A DNA stretch of 64,000 bases from Ascaphus truei. Its lineage: Eukaryota; Chordata; Amphibia; Anura; Ascaphidae. Positions 23,216 through 32,779 of the stretch are shown here, piece by piece (position 1 is the first letter of the stretch; each line of letters opens with the position of its first letter). Both the position numbers and the translations under genes were made by a program. The DNA lies in contig CM071568.1 of assembly GCA_036426205.1 (NCBI GenBank), positions 220,518,442 to 220,582,441 on the forward strand. The letters run 5' to 3'. The notes beneath the pieces are model-generated. The model saw only the letters and a list, made by a program, of their open reading frames with translations. It was not told where the DNA came from and ran no database searches.

Positions 23216-24310
23216 CTGTCTTGATTCGGGGTTGGAAGGGAGCAATGATTTCAGGAACACACCATAGAAATAAAGAAATAAAAACAATAATAGTGCAGTA
23301 TATCAATACAATAAGAGTCTAGTAGATATCGTGGCTCTGTAGAAATTCCTACTTACAACAAGTGGAATATAAACGGGCAGTGGTCTGACTCAGTCAGTAT
23401 AGGTGAAGTTATATCTCACGCAGGGAAATAAATTCTGGCTCAGGGAAACTTCAGAACGGACATCTTGCAGGTGTCATTTGCTCGAATCCAGATGGAATGA
23501 GGTGTGTATGGAAGATAAAAACGGACCAATGGTATAGATCGCAAAGACACTATTTATCACATAGAAAAGAAATTGGAAATGTACTTACAATAAGTACAAT
23601 AACTTTGTACACATAAGGGTATCGTGAGACAGTAGAGTGCTGATCCTGGATGGTACAGGTTGCTCCCGTCCTCCCACAGCTCCAACCTCTCCGCCGATGA
23701 TTGGCGTCTAACGTCACTTCCGGTAAACGGGTGACGACATCCGGTTGAAGGCGATGGCGACGGAAAGCAGTGGATCGGCAGCAGAACTTGGTCGTCTTCA
23801 CTGCGTGGGCAGCTGCAGCAGACTGACTTAGCAAGCTCTACGCGTTTCACTGTACATAGACAGCTTCCTCAGGAGCAGATTAACTTCCCTTATGGGTGGG
23901 TCCTTATTATATAGTGTCGGTAATTACACTCAATTACAATTTAATTGAATAATAGACATACTGAATAAAAAAATATGGTATATTAACCCGCAGGTTCGCC
24001 TATAAATGAGGCACATAACTCTGCGGTTCAAAAAGGCATACAAAACATATATTAAATTTATTAATAACTAACAGACAATAAATTAATTTAGAATAAATAC
24101 TAGCTAAAATATATAAATAAAAGGGCTTGTCATTGAGTTGGAATATCGTAACGGGAGGAATTTTTACATTTACTGTATCTAATCCATATTATGAGTATTT
24201 TTGGCTCCTGCATTTCATTTTAATAAGCCATTTTAACTTTATTAGCTGTTTTTATCCTCCTTGCCTAATTTTAAAGCCACAATTAGATGTTTTTTAATAG
24301 CTAAATGCCT
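23216..24310. other. Unassigned DNA with an 'acgcgtttcac...cttcctcagg' block
   Basis: 23,838-23,878 reads 'ctacgcgtttcactgtac' then 'agacagcttcctcaggagca', a block that looks like the conserved tip of a dispersed repeat. The rest is AT-rich with no coding signal. Confidence 0.4.
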
Positions 24311-24387
24311 ATTCTGTTTTTAGATATTTTTGGTAATCTCTATTAATGCCCGTTTTTTGTCTCCTCTCTCTCCTTTCCTTCCGGGGC

Positions 24388-24456
24388 AGTGGGGGGGGGG
24401 GGGGGGACACCCGGGGGGGGGGGGGGCAATACCCGGTGGGGGTGATACCCGGGGGC
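24388..24456 (+). repeat. Poly-G runs, possible G-quadruplex
   Basis: Two G runs of about 14-18 bases at 24,389-24,428 separated by 'acacccg', followed by 'cccggtgggggtgataccc' and another G5 run. Four or more G tracts in about 70 bp could fold as a quadruplex; run lengths are unreliable in raw assemblies. Confidence 0.7.
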
Positions 24457-24595
24457 AGTGGGACTCAGCGGGAGGCAGAAAAGGAGGGAGAGGGAGAAGA
24501 AGAGAGTGGCCGGGCGACGGTGCGAGGAGGAGGAGGGCCGGTCGAGGCCACAGAAGCAAGCCAATTAGAGGGGGGCGGCCATGGAGCAATCTGAT

Positions 24596-24641
24596 TGGCC
24601 AGAGGCTGAGTGACAGACGGCCAGAGGCTGAGTGACAGACC
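24596..24641. repeat. Two copies of a 22-bp unit
   Basis: 'ggccagaggctgagtgacag' plus 'ac' occurs twice in succession; 'caatcagattg' occurs nearby with its near complement 'caatctgattg'. Confidence 0.85.
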
Positions 24642-24749
24642 AATCAGATTGCCCCTAGAGACGGACATACAACGGTTTCAATAATATAGATATAGATACC
24701 TTTGCAGACAAGTAAAGTCATCGAGTTGTTTATATGCTGTGCGTGTGTG

Positions 24750-25137
24750 TATTGATATAATGCCCTGGCTGGAAGAGTTGAAAGCCCGAGGCGAAGCCGA
24801 GGGACTTTAACCCAGCCAGGGCATTATTGGCCAGTAATGCCCTGTTCTGAGGGGATTATTACTATTATAGGCTAAATGTAGACTTTTTTTTAATAAATAA
24901 TAGACACTTTTGTATAGTTAAATAGATTTTTTAATTAAAATAAAATGGTAAATACATGAAGCCACCTCTATATACGCTTACACTGCAGATATCACAAACT
25001 GCCGCCCCCTCTGTGTACACACACACACACAGCCCCACACACAGCCCCACACACAGCCCCACACACACACAGCCCCACACACACACAGCCCCACACACAC
25101 ACAGCCCCACACACACACAGCCCCACACACACACAGC

Positions 25138-25214
<77 letters not shown>

Positions 25215-25720
25215 CAACCACAATCAAAAATGCAGCCACTTACTAAACTTTGCACTCTCCCCCCCCAACCTCTACACACAACACAGCACCTCTACACCCC
25301 TCCCACACACACACACACACACAACACCTCTATACACAACACCTCTATACACAACACACTTATTTCTTTGCAGTCTCTCTCTCTCCCCCCCTTCCCCCCC
25401 TCCCAATTCAACTGAATCTGCTCAGAAAATCTCAGTCAGCTCGGGAGGGGGAGGAGTCAAACCGTGGCTGATACTTTTTGACCAATCCCCTGCCCTGTCT
25501 CAGAGCTGTTACTTAATTCAATCCAATCCCCTGCCCTGTCTCAGCTGTTCTGAAAGCTGATTGACTGGAAATAAACAGATTGAAAACTGCACTTTGCAAG
25601 CTGCTGAAATTCAGGGCATTACTGATTGGATAATGCCCGGAATTGTAACCAATCAGAGAGCAGGGTTTTCAATAATGCCCTGAATTTTACTGCTTTAGCC
25701 TATAATATCAATTAATTATT
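24750..25720. mobile_element. Hairpin-capped TIR element with CA core, copy 1
   Basis: Left end holds a hairpin, 'ataatgccctggctg' pairing with 'cagccagggcattat' (24,756-24,826), with inner pairing of 'agttgaaagcccgaggc' and 'gccgagggactttaac'. Then comes 'actattataggctaaatg'; the right end carries its complement, 'ctttagcctataata', near 25,695-25,710. Between them 25,020-25,210 is a microsatellite: first 'acacacagcccc' units, then pure (CA)n. Right of it is 'gattggataatgcccggaat' and 'accaatcagagagcaggg'. Related copies are at 37,085 and 43,995. No coding capacity; transposon class unknown. Confidence 0.75.
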
Positions 25721-27069
25721 ATATTGCAAAATTTCCCTTCCCCTTTTGCCAAAGATTCCTTGATTTAGGCATAACCAGACATTAAAAAAGTAACCCAGAT
25801 TCACGTTGCATAGCCAGCAACTGATGCGACCCAAAAGGTTGAAATAGCTGTCTGAGAGTAGGTTTACTAGCTACAGTATACACTTATTGAACCCAGGCTG
25901 TGCTGAAAAGCTGTGTAATGCGGCAGACATAAGCTTATTGGGGTCCATGTCAAAATGGATAAAAAATAGAGTGACACACTATGCTCATTTGCATGTCATT
26001 ACCCAGAATTACTGGCTGCATTAGAAGCACTGTTTGCTAAGCGATAATGGGAAAAGACAGGGTTGCAGACCTGTCTGAGACATACAAATCATTGCAAGTA
26101 GCATTTGTATTTACTGTACACACTCTGTTTTAGGCAGATATTCCTACTATCTGGGACTTGCTTATAATAATAAAGAGGTGCCTTACTTAAACGATGAAGC
26201 TACCTTTTAGACTGAGGACTCTTGGTGTTCTCTTTTCTTAATGGGGAAGTGGAGTAAAAAAATAAATCAAAAAGCCAAAATGCCAAATCCCCACTGTCCA
26301 GCTAACATACAGTAGATAAACGATGGCAGGACAATAGTACTGCAAGTTCTTGGCAATGTGCTATTATGTTTGTGGGCACTAAACAAAGAAAAAGAATGAT
26401 TACCGAGGTGTGCTTTTAAAATGTATAGTATCGATGGGGATTTTCACTTATAGACACATTTTAAAAGGAGAACAAGTACTGAAAGCATTGAGAAAGCAAA
26501 TATTATCAAATTACTTAGGGGTTCCTGATGTTTGTGGGTCCAGTTTCTTGTAAAAACAGGAAGATTTTGCGTGCTTGTGACATGACACGCGCAGCCGACA
26601 GCAACCTCGGAAGCAGATTGGAGAAGTACTCCGATCACATGATCTTCGAAATGTTCCTCGCAGCTTAAGTAAATGCAACTCTTGCCAAATGAAAGGCAAC
26701 AGTATCTAATACAAAGTGACTAAAGTCTAACCTAATCTGTAGCAGCATGGTTATACAGTGTGCACACAATTAAATACACAGTTATCAATGAAAGGAAGTA
26801 TGAAAAACAAAATATAGGAACATATTATACTAAATGCAAGTGAAAATAAGGGGAGAGAGAGACAAAAGTTAGTATACACAAATTGACAAATATGTGTATG
26901 AGAATTATATATTACATAGAGGGGGAAGACCAACATGTCATGGACCAATATATCATATCAAAATTAAAATATCAAAAATATTTTTGGAATATAGAAAAGT
27001 TAAAATGGGAGTACAAAAATGTAAAAATATTTAAAACAATTCTAAGATATTTCCAGTAAAGAGGAAGGA
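25721..27069. other. AT-rich, no gene or repeat recognised
   Basis: No domain, terminal repeat or tandem structure found. It lies between the CA element and an L1 fragment. Confidence 0.4.
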
Positions 27070-27084
27070 TCAATCTGTTATAAA

Positions 27085-27716
27085 GCAATTAGGATCTATG
27101 TATATATAGATAACATTAGGAAGGGCTGATAAAGAAGTAGTCGGTTCTTGAGTAAGAATTATGAGGGGGCGAATCGTAGGTATTATCTTTCTGGACCTCG
27201 TTAATTTCTCTCCATGTATCTACCAGAGGAAATTCGGATGTCAGCCTCTTGAACTCCCCAGGGTGTTTGGCCTTTGTGTTTAGGGAGTTTTGATGAGGTT
27301 TGATGAGGCGCTGACCTGTCTGCCTAGGGTTCCTGAACTATATTTATGTCCCCTCTATTATATAGGGGTTATTCTTGATGGAGGATAGTGCTTCTAGGAT
27401 GCCTTTCACAAATTTCACTTGCTGCTCATTTGGGGCATATACTGTATGTTTATAAGTGTAACTTTAGGCTACCCTGGATTATCAGGTACATGTCCTATTT
27501 GTCTCTCTTTATTTCGGTGACTTGAAATGGCCCATTTCCTTTTACTGCTGCAGGATGAAAAATATGCATGTGGGAAATGTCTCTTAAATGTGTCCTATTA
27601 AAGTGTGTTTCTTGCATAAAAATGATGTCCCCAACCAATATCTTAAATTGTATCAGGGCTATTCTCCTTTTGTAATTTTAATGTAGGCCTTTTACATTAA
27701 AGGAGATACAATTCAT
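27085..27716 (-). pseudogene. L1 (Tx1-like) ORF2 endonuclease fragment
   Basis: Minus-strand apurinic endonuclease of a non-LTR retrotransposon. Its start codon is at about 27,714-27,716 ('MNCISFNVKGLH'), and an early stop follows. 'GDIIFMQETHF' contains the catalytic Glu motif. After a deletion and frameshifts the C-terminal part appears near 27,100-27,250 as 'DTWREIN' and 'NSYSRTDYFFIS', the substrate-Asp region. RT is missing. ORF1 of probably the same element lies upstream on the same strand at 31,170-31,540, and later insertions occupy the gap. Confidence 0.85.
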
Positions 27717-27797
27717 TGCCTAGTTGGAAGCCATTTAATAGTGGGTGTGTTTCTTTGAATATTGTCTGTTTGTATGTCTACCAGGCTAGGCACCCTA

Positions 27798-29256
27798 TGT
27801 CACAATTGTGCTCCTACACACAAGCCGTGGGAAAGGAAGGGAAGGGACCCAAAAGCGAGGTGGGGAGGCCGCAGGAGAGACGAAAGGGAGTGAGTTGCCG
27901 CACAGCTGGGGATCGGCGCACGTAGTCACGTGAGCGTGCCGCGTGCAGGAGAATGCGTGACGCGTCCGGAAGTGCGGAGCCAAGCTCAGGGACACGACTA
28001 GCCCAGCTGCATGTGTGCGCATGCTCTGGCAGCAGAGCGGGGATGCGCGCATTTTCAGGCACCAACGCGGGGAAAAAAACAATGCTTCAGCACAGGAGTC
28101 TGAAACAGGCGTCTGCGTGGAGAGTAGCAGCAGACCTTAGGAACTAATAGCGAGAACTAGAGAGGAGCAGGGGTGGAAAGAGTCCAGAGCACAAGGTAAC
28201 AATAGAATACCTTCTTGGAGGACGTCCAACCTCCTTAAAGGCATAGTGCCAGTAACAAAAAAGTGCAGCGAAACTAAATACAAAGTAAGGGTTCTTTAGT
28301 TTAATCCTTTGGCTAAAGTATTATAAGCCTGCTACCACATCAAGGTAAACCCTAATCAGCAGGTCCTACACTACCCACACAGTAACTAACCTCAGAAGTA
28401 GAATTAGTGACTGTCCTAGACTTCCAGGAATCCAAAGGAGGTAAGTAAAGGTCCCAAGGACGTCCCAGGAAGGAACAGCATGTGATGGTAGCACTAGCAG
28501 GAACCAGAGCAGGTAGCAACTGACTTATTTAAAGGGCAGCGGCAGCTGATAGCAATGAGAGCCAGAGAGAGGCTTACTTCCTGTCAACAGGAAGAGGGCA
28601 GGATTTGCCAGAAAGCAAGATGGCGACGCTTGCTTCAGAATACTTAAAGACACAGGATCTAGACTCGCAGCTAGAGGGCGGCGCCCACCACACAGAGAGT
28701 CTTGACTCGCAGCTAGAGGACGGCGCACACCATACAGAGAGACATCAGATAATCTTGACTCGCCGCTAGAGAGCAGCGATCAGAAGTTCAACAGGTAAGG
28801 CGGGAACATGCCGCAGGGGGCGTGTTCTGCGCATCGTCACAGTACCCCCCTCTTCAGGATCGAACTCCGAGTGAACCATCAGACTAGGGGGCAAAGATTC
28901 ATAGGAAGCAAGACTCGCAGCTAGAGGGTGCCGCCCGCCACACAGAGAATCAACAGAGAAACTTGACTCGCAGCTAGGGGCGGCGCATGCCATACAGAGA
29001 GACATCAGAGAATCTTGACAGAAGAGAATACGCCACAAGGGGGTGTGAAACTTGACTCGCAGCTGGAGGGCCGTGCACGCCGTCCCGTGTACGCGCCATG
29101 CAAGAGAGAATGCGCGACGCGACTGGGGGTGGCCGGGCTCTGTTTTACAAGTAGGGGAACCGTGGGTGCGTGCATGATCTATAAGGAGAGCGGGAACTGA
29201 GATGCGGCAGTAAGGAGGGAACACACCGCAGGGGGCGAGTTCCCTGATTCCTTACA
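27798..29256 (-). mobile_element. Internally deleted LTR retroelement with CCCTA target duplication
   Basis: Plus-strand ends 'tgtcacaattg' and 'attccttaca' are both flanked by CCCTA (27,793-27,797 and 29,257-29,261), a 5-bp target duplication. Inside, 27,798-28,841 is a complete LTR on the minus strand (TGTGACGA...TTGTGACA). Upstream of it on that strand is a polypurine tract, 'gaagaggggggtac' (28,842-28,855). 28,870-29,256 contains a second LTR-start-like sequence ('cgccccctgcgg') and the same minisatellite as the LTR. So this is a 5' LTR fragment joined to the 3' end after internal deletion. No gag or pol remains. It inserted in the L1. Confidence 0.8.
28660..29080. repeat. Minisatellite 'gactcgcagctagagg' inside the LTR
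   Basis: About six imperfect units of 'cttgactcgcagctagagg' followed by 'cggcgc' and 'ccacacagagag' occur in the 3' LTR (28,666-28,770) and in the 5' remnant (28,910-29,075). The presence in both places shows the array belonged to the LTR before insertion. Confidence 0.8.
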
Positions 29257-29261
29257 CCCTA

Positions 29262-29715
29262 TTTATCTTTGTTGCGGGGTATTATGTCCTCTGGCAAGTA
29301 TTGCTACCTCGGTAGACGAAATGGTTAAAGGGAGTAACAGGGAGGGGAAAGAACAGTTAAGAGGGAGAAACTAATGGGATAGGGAAAGGTGCAATAGGCA
29401 CTTCAAGGTTATTATCGTTCATTTCACTCTCTTGGCTAAGAAAATAGGGTCGGAGACTCAGGTAGTGCTACACCCTCACTTGGGGGCCGGCAAACCTTGA
29501 GTCCTAAACAGGAGCTCGACCAGGCTCTCCTCACACATATTTTGCTGGTTATATGGTTATATGTGTGCAGGTAGGGGGGGAGCCCAAAGGCCCCCAGGGC
29601 CCCAAGGACCCCCCCCCCGCCGCACATTTCTAGCAGATATCTTCAAAAAGCAAACAATTTAGTTTCAGGGCTTGTGTTTTCTTTCGCTTTTCTTTCCTTC
29701 CCTTTTCTTTGCTTT
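29262..29715. other. Probable L1 spacer sequence between inserts
   Basis: No domain seen. By position it should be L1 DNA between ORF1 and ORF2 on the minus strand. A C run at about 29,611-29,619 and a G run at 29,574-29,580 are present. Confidence 0.4.
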
Positions 29716-30360
29716 TGTAAGGGTTCCAGTCCAGGCTTCGGCTGGAACCCTCCCTTACCTGGCTGCTGTGGACCCGCCCTTACCTGGCTGCTGTGGACAT
29801 TTTGATCACTGACAGCCTGCTATATTGGCTGCACCTGTTCCAGGGCTTAAATAGCAGCCAGTGACCCCCAGTCCCCGCCCGAGCATTGTATGTGTTTAGT
29901 TGTGTTCCTGGCCACCCTGGGCTCCAGTTCCTGAGCCTTCTAGTTTCTGAGCCTTCCCCATTCGGAGCCTTCTGTGTGGCTTGTCTATTGCAGTGGCGTG
30001 CCTATCCCTGTGGCTTCCCTGTTCCTGAGCCTTCCGTGTGACTTACCTATTGCTCTGGCGTGCCTCTCCCTGTGGCTTCCCCGTTCCTGAGCCTTCTCTG
30101 TAGCTTGCGTATTGCTGTGGCGTGCCTATCCCTGTGGCTCCCCTGTTCATTGGATTTCCCTGTTGTTGACCTGCATTTTGCCTGCATTGATCTCTGCCTG
30201 TCTCCTGGACTTTGCAACTCTGCCGCCAGCCCTGACCCCTGCTTCCATACTGACTACGGATACTCTTACAGGACTCTGTCCCGGGGCCCTGGTCTGTTTA
30301 TTTGCATCCCTACCTCAGCCCTGTGGGTCCGCTTCCTGATGAGAGATGAGCACTGTCACA
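29716..30360 (+). mobile_element. Solo LTR, gypsy-like 'tgtaagg' family
   Basis: Starts 'tgtaagggttcc' and ends 'gagcactgtcaca', about 645 bp. 'gggcttaaatagcagcc' at about 29,843 is a TATA-like promoter box. 29,930-30,150 is a tandem of about 60-bp units: 'gtgcctatccctgtggcttc' plus 'ctgagccttc'. It shares 'cacctgttccagggctta' and 'gagcattgtat' with the minus-strand LTR at 53,777, so both belong to one family. Flanking 5-mers ('gcttt', 'ccttg') do not match well. Confidence 0.75.
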
Positions 30361-30611
30361 CCTTGCCACCTCTTCATTAAGCTAGACATTTTTTCTTGAG
30401 ATGGGGACTGGGTGTGCAGAATAAAAGAGTCTAAACATCTAGATATCTTCATTGGAGCCCTGTGGACCACTGACCCTCCTGATTGTAGAGGCTTCCCTCG
30501 ATGCTGGAAATGAGTTGCCTCCTCAGGTTCTAATTAAGGCTTTTTGTGCATCCCAGACATACCAGCCTTTATACCCAGTACATCGTCAACATTAAAGTCT
30601 GTATTATACAG

Positions 30612-30971
30612 CAGGGGTGCACAAACTGGGGGGTGGGAGATTTTGCTAGAGCGGCGTGAGCCATTGCAGAGGCCCCGCTCTCTTCCCCATGGCATTTCAA
30701 TTAAATGCAGCGGGATCGCGTTAGGCCTCAGCAACACTTTACTTAACCAAATTCAGCCACTCTGTGATGCGTCACCATGGCAACACAGCATCAAATGACG
30801 CAGCGGGGTCATGTGACGTGATTTCACACGCTTCAAATGACGCCGCAGGTCATGTGATGTCACATGACCCCATAGCGTAATTTGACGCAGCTCTAAGGTA
30901 GGGAGGGGGGGGCGCAGGCGACGCAGCAGGGAAGACAGGGGGGTGCAGCACAAAAAGTTTGTGCTCCCCTG
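30612..30971. mobile_element. hAT MITE with 8-bp target duplication
   Basis: Termini 'caggggtgcacaaact' and 'agtttgtgctcccctg' are inverted. The flanks are 'ttatacag' (30,604-30,611) and 'ttttacag' (30,972-30,979), matching at 7 of 8 bases. CAGGGGTG-type ends with an 8-bp duplication define hAT elements. Internal 'gtcatgtgacgt' and 'gtcatgtgatgt' blocks repeat. 360 bp, no transposase. Confidence 0.85.
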
Positions 30972-31169
30972 TTTTACAGGCCCCGAAGGTACCACAATCT
31001 CAGTGCAGAGCTCTGCTGTGGCCCCCTCCAAATCATCTGAATTGAGAAAATGGTCACATTTTGTCCCCCGTTCTTCTCTCTCTTACTCTCCTCCAGCCGG
31101 ATCATGTTGTGTGGTTCCCTTATCCCCATGATTTAGCGTTATCCTCACCTTGGTTCTCCAGGGTCAATC

Positions 31170-31540
31170 CTTGGCCTTTTAAAAGTAGATCAGCCTCATT
31201 GATACCCCTGATAGAGTATTGGTTCCCCTCCTGCATCACCAATAGGTGAAAGGGGAATCCCCGAGCTGTATTTTATTCCCTTATCTTGCAGGAGGGTCTT
31301 GACTGGTTTTAGTTCTCTATGTTTCAAAATGGTGGATCTTGCTAGATCATTAAAAATCTGTATATTTGACCCCTCAAATTTGATTTCCTTTCTGCCTCTT
31401 GTCTTGCAGCTTTTTGATGGTGAAATAGTGCTTTTTGAGCACAATGTCTCAGGGTCTGTTGGGGTCATTTAATCTTGGGCCGAGAGCGCTATGTGCCCGG
31501 TCCATCATTAGTTTATCTCCTTTGATCAATGGGGCTATAG
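31170..31540 (-). pseudogene. L1 ORF1 C-terminal fragment
   Basis: The minus frame 31,196-31,468 contains 'ILKHRELKPVKTLLQDKGI' preceded by 'IQIFNDLARST', the pattern of the C-terminal domain of L1 ORF1 RNA-binding proteins (nucleic-acid chaperone of the retrotransposon particle). Upstream on the strand the coding similarity fades before the MITE at 31,562. Given orientation and order, it likely belongs to the same L1 as the endonuclease at 27,085-27,716. Confidence 0.75.
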
Positions 31541-31561
31541 AGGGGAAAAAGAGGGTGATGT

Positions 31562-32712
31562 ACAGATGCAGCCACGAGTATTAGAACTCTTGCCTTGGAA
31601 ATTCTGGGGCAGTCTCACAGTAAATGCCTCAACATTGCCGCAACATTTCTGTGAGATTCTTAATGGCCCCTCGCATTAACACAGCAGGGTCCCCTGCAGT
31701 CCCATTCTGTTACGGTTGTGCTCACCACAAACCAGGGCCGGACCGCGTGGCTGAGGCTGGGTTATGAAATCACCGACCTTAGACCACGCAGACTGGTCCG
31801 GAGTGCGAAGTTCATAGTCAAACAGGCCGGGTTCAGGACTGGAGAGAACAGCGTAGTCGTTGGACGAGCCAGAGTCGGGATAGGAGATGTCCGGGTAGTC
31901 GTAGTCCAAGCAGGAAGTCGGCAACAGGAAATCAAGCAGGTCCTCCTGCTTCAGCGTAATCGCTGCAGGTCGGGAATGGGGTTTGCGCGAGTGGCGTCCA
32001 CGGCCCATGGCACCGGTCTAGGAAAGGGAAGACAGGCCAGAGTGGGCACACCGCCAGGCAGCACCGGTAAACCAGGGCTTCAGCGCAAGAGTTCAAGCTG
32101 GCCTCTGTGAAGAGAGAAAGAGCAGCAGGCCACGGGGTCAAAACAGCAACCTCAGCAAGAGGTATATGCAGCAGGTTGCTAAATCCAGGCAGGCGACACA
32201 GGCCTCCGGGAACCAGGAACACAGGCCTCAGCGAAGTAGCTGGAGGCTACGAGGAAACAGGAACGAGAACAACAAACTGGAACAATAATCAACAGAGATT
32301 AGTAACGAGAGATAACAAGCCTTGAGGCTTGTGGCAAAACACAGGTAACATCCAAGAAGGATTATGCTCAGCAGAGAGGGATTGTGGGAATGCAGTATTT
32401 AAAGGCCAGCGGGCCAATCCCAGGAGGAGGGTGTGAGGGCACTGCTCCAATGACTGAGTACAAGGCTAGGTTGCAGTGATTGCCCGCACAGCTGCTTTTG
32501 ATTGCAACGAGGGAATTAGTGAGAACAACAGCATCCTGCAAGGCTACGAGAAAAGCCAGGGGTGGATTCCTGACACTCCCACTGTGTTAATCCTATGGGC
32601 CATTATGAATCTCACAGAAATGTTGAGGCAATGTTGAGACATTTACTGTGAGACTGCCACAGAATCTCCCAGAATTGACCAGGTACAAGTGTTCTAATAC
32701 TCATGGCTGCAT
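31562..32712. mobile_element. Palindromic MITE, copy 2, split by an LTR
   Basis: Left half 31,562-31,707 ('gatgcagccacgagtatta', 'gcagtctcacagtaaatg') and right half 32,576-32,712 ('ggccattatgaatctcacag', 'ctaatactcatggctgcatc') correspond to the two arms of the 13,417 element. The LTR at 31,708-32,575 separates them close to the hairpin loop. Confidence 0.85.
31708..32575 (-). mobile_element. Solo LTR inserted in the palindromic MITE
   Basis: Plus-strand ends 'tgttacggttgtgc' and 'gtggattcctgaca' give a TGT...ACA unit of 868 bp. Minus orientation is indicated by a TATA-like 'ctttaaatactgc' (near 32,395) on that strand. The minus strand has an open frame at 31,676-32,008, rich in Asp, Tyr and Pro ('SCLDYDYPDISYPDSGS'). 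It runs through the LTR end into flanking MITE, so it is probably fortuitous. No exact target duplication is seen. Confidence 0.7.
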
Positions 32713-32779
32713 CTGTAGTTTTGTATGCCGTTACGTCCTACCGACTCTAGTGACTCCCCTGACCCTGTTATTCTGTCAC

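Larger units (their letters stand above)
20527..24690. mobile_element. Non-autonomous element of unknown class, expanded by CA satellite
   Basis: The left part starts at the 3' side of a TA tract with 'ctagcggagagacccggcac', and 'tgcccggga' follows. The putative far end is 'ggacatacaacggtttcaat' plus 'aatatagatatagatacc' near 24,690. I recall this pairing of ends only loosely as a dispersed repeat type, so treating 20,527 and 24,690 as one element is inference. Between them lie about 2.2 kb of satellite (21,001-23,215), 1.1 kb of unassigned DNA and a GC-rich tail. No coding domain. Confidence 0.4.

Noticed and set aside
31676..32110. Acidic Tyr/Asp-rich minus ORF and an overlapping plus ORF in the LTR
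   Set aside because: They cross the LTR end into the palindromic MITE and have no homologous frame in the other LTRs. Kept only as a remark in the LTR entry.
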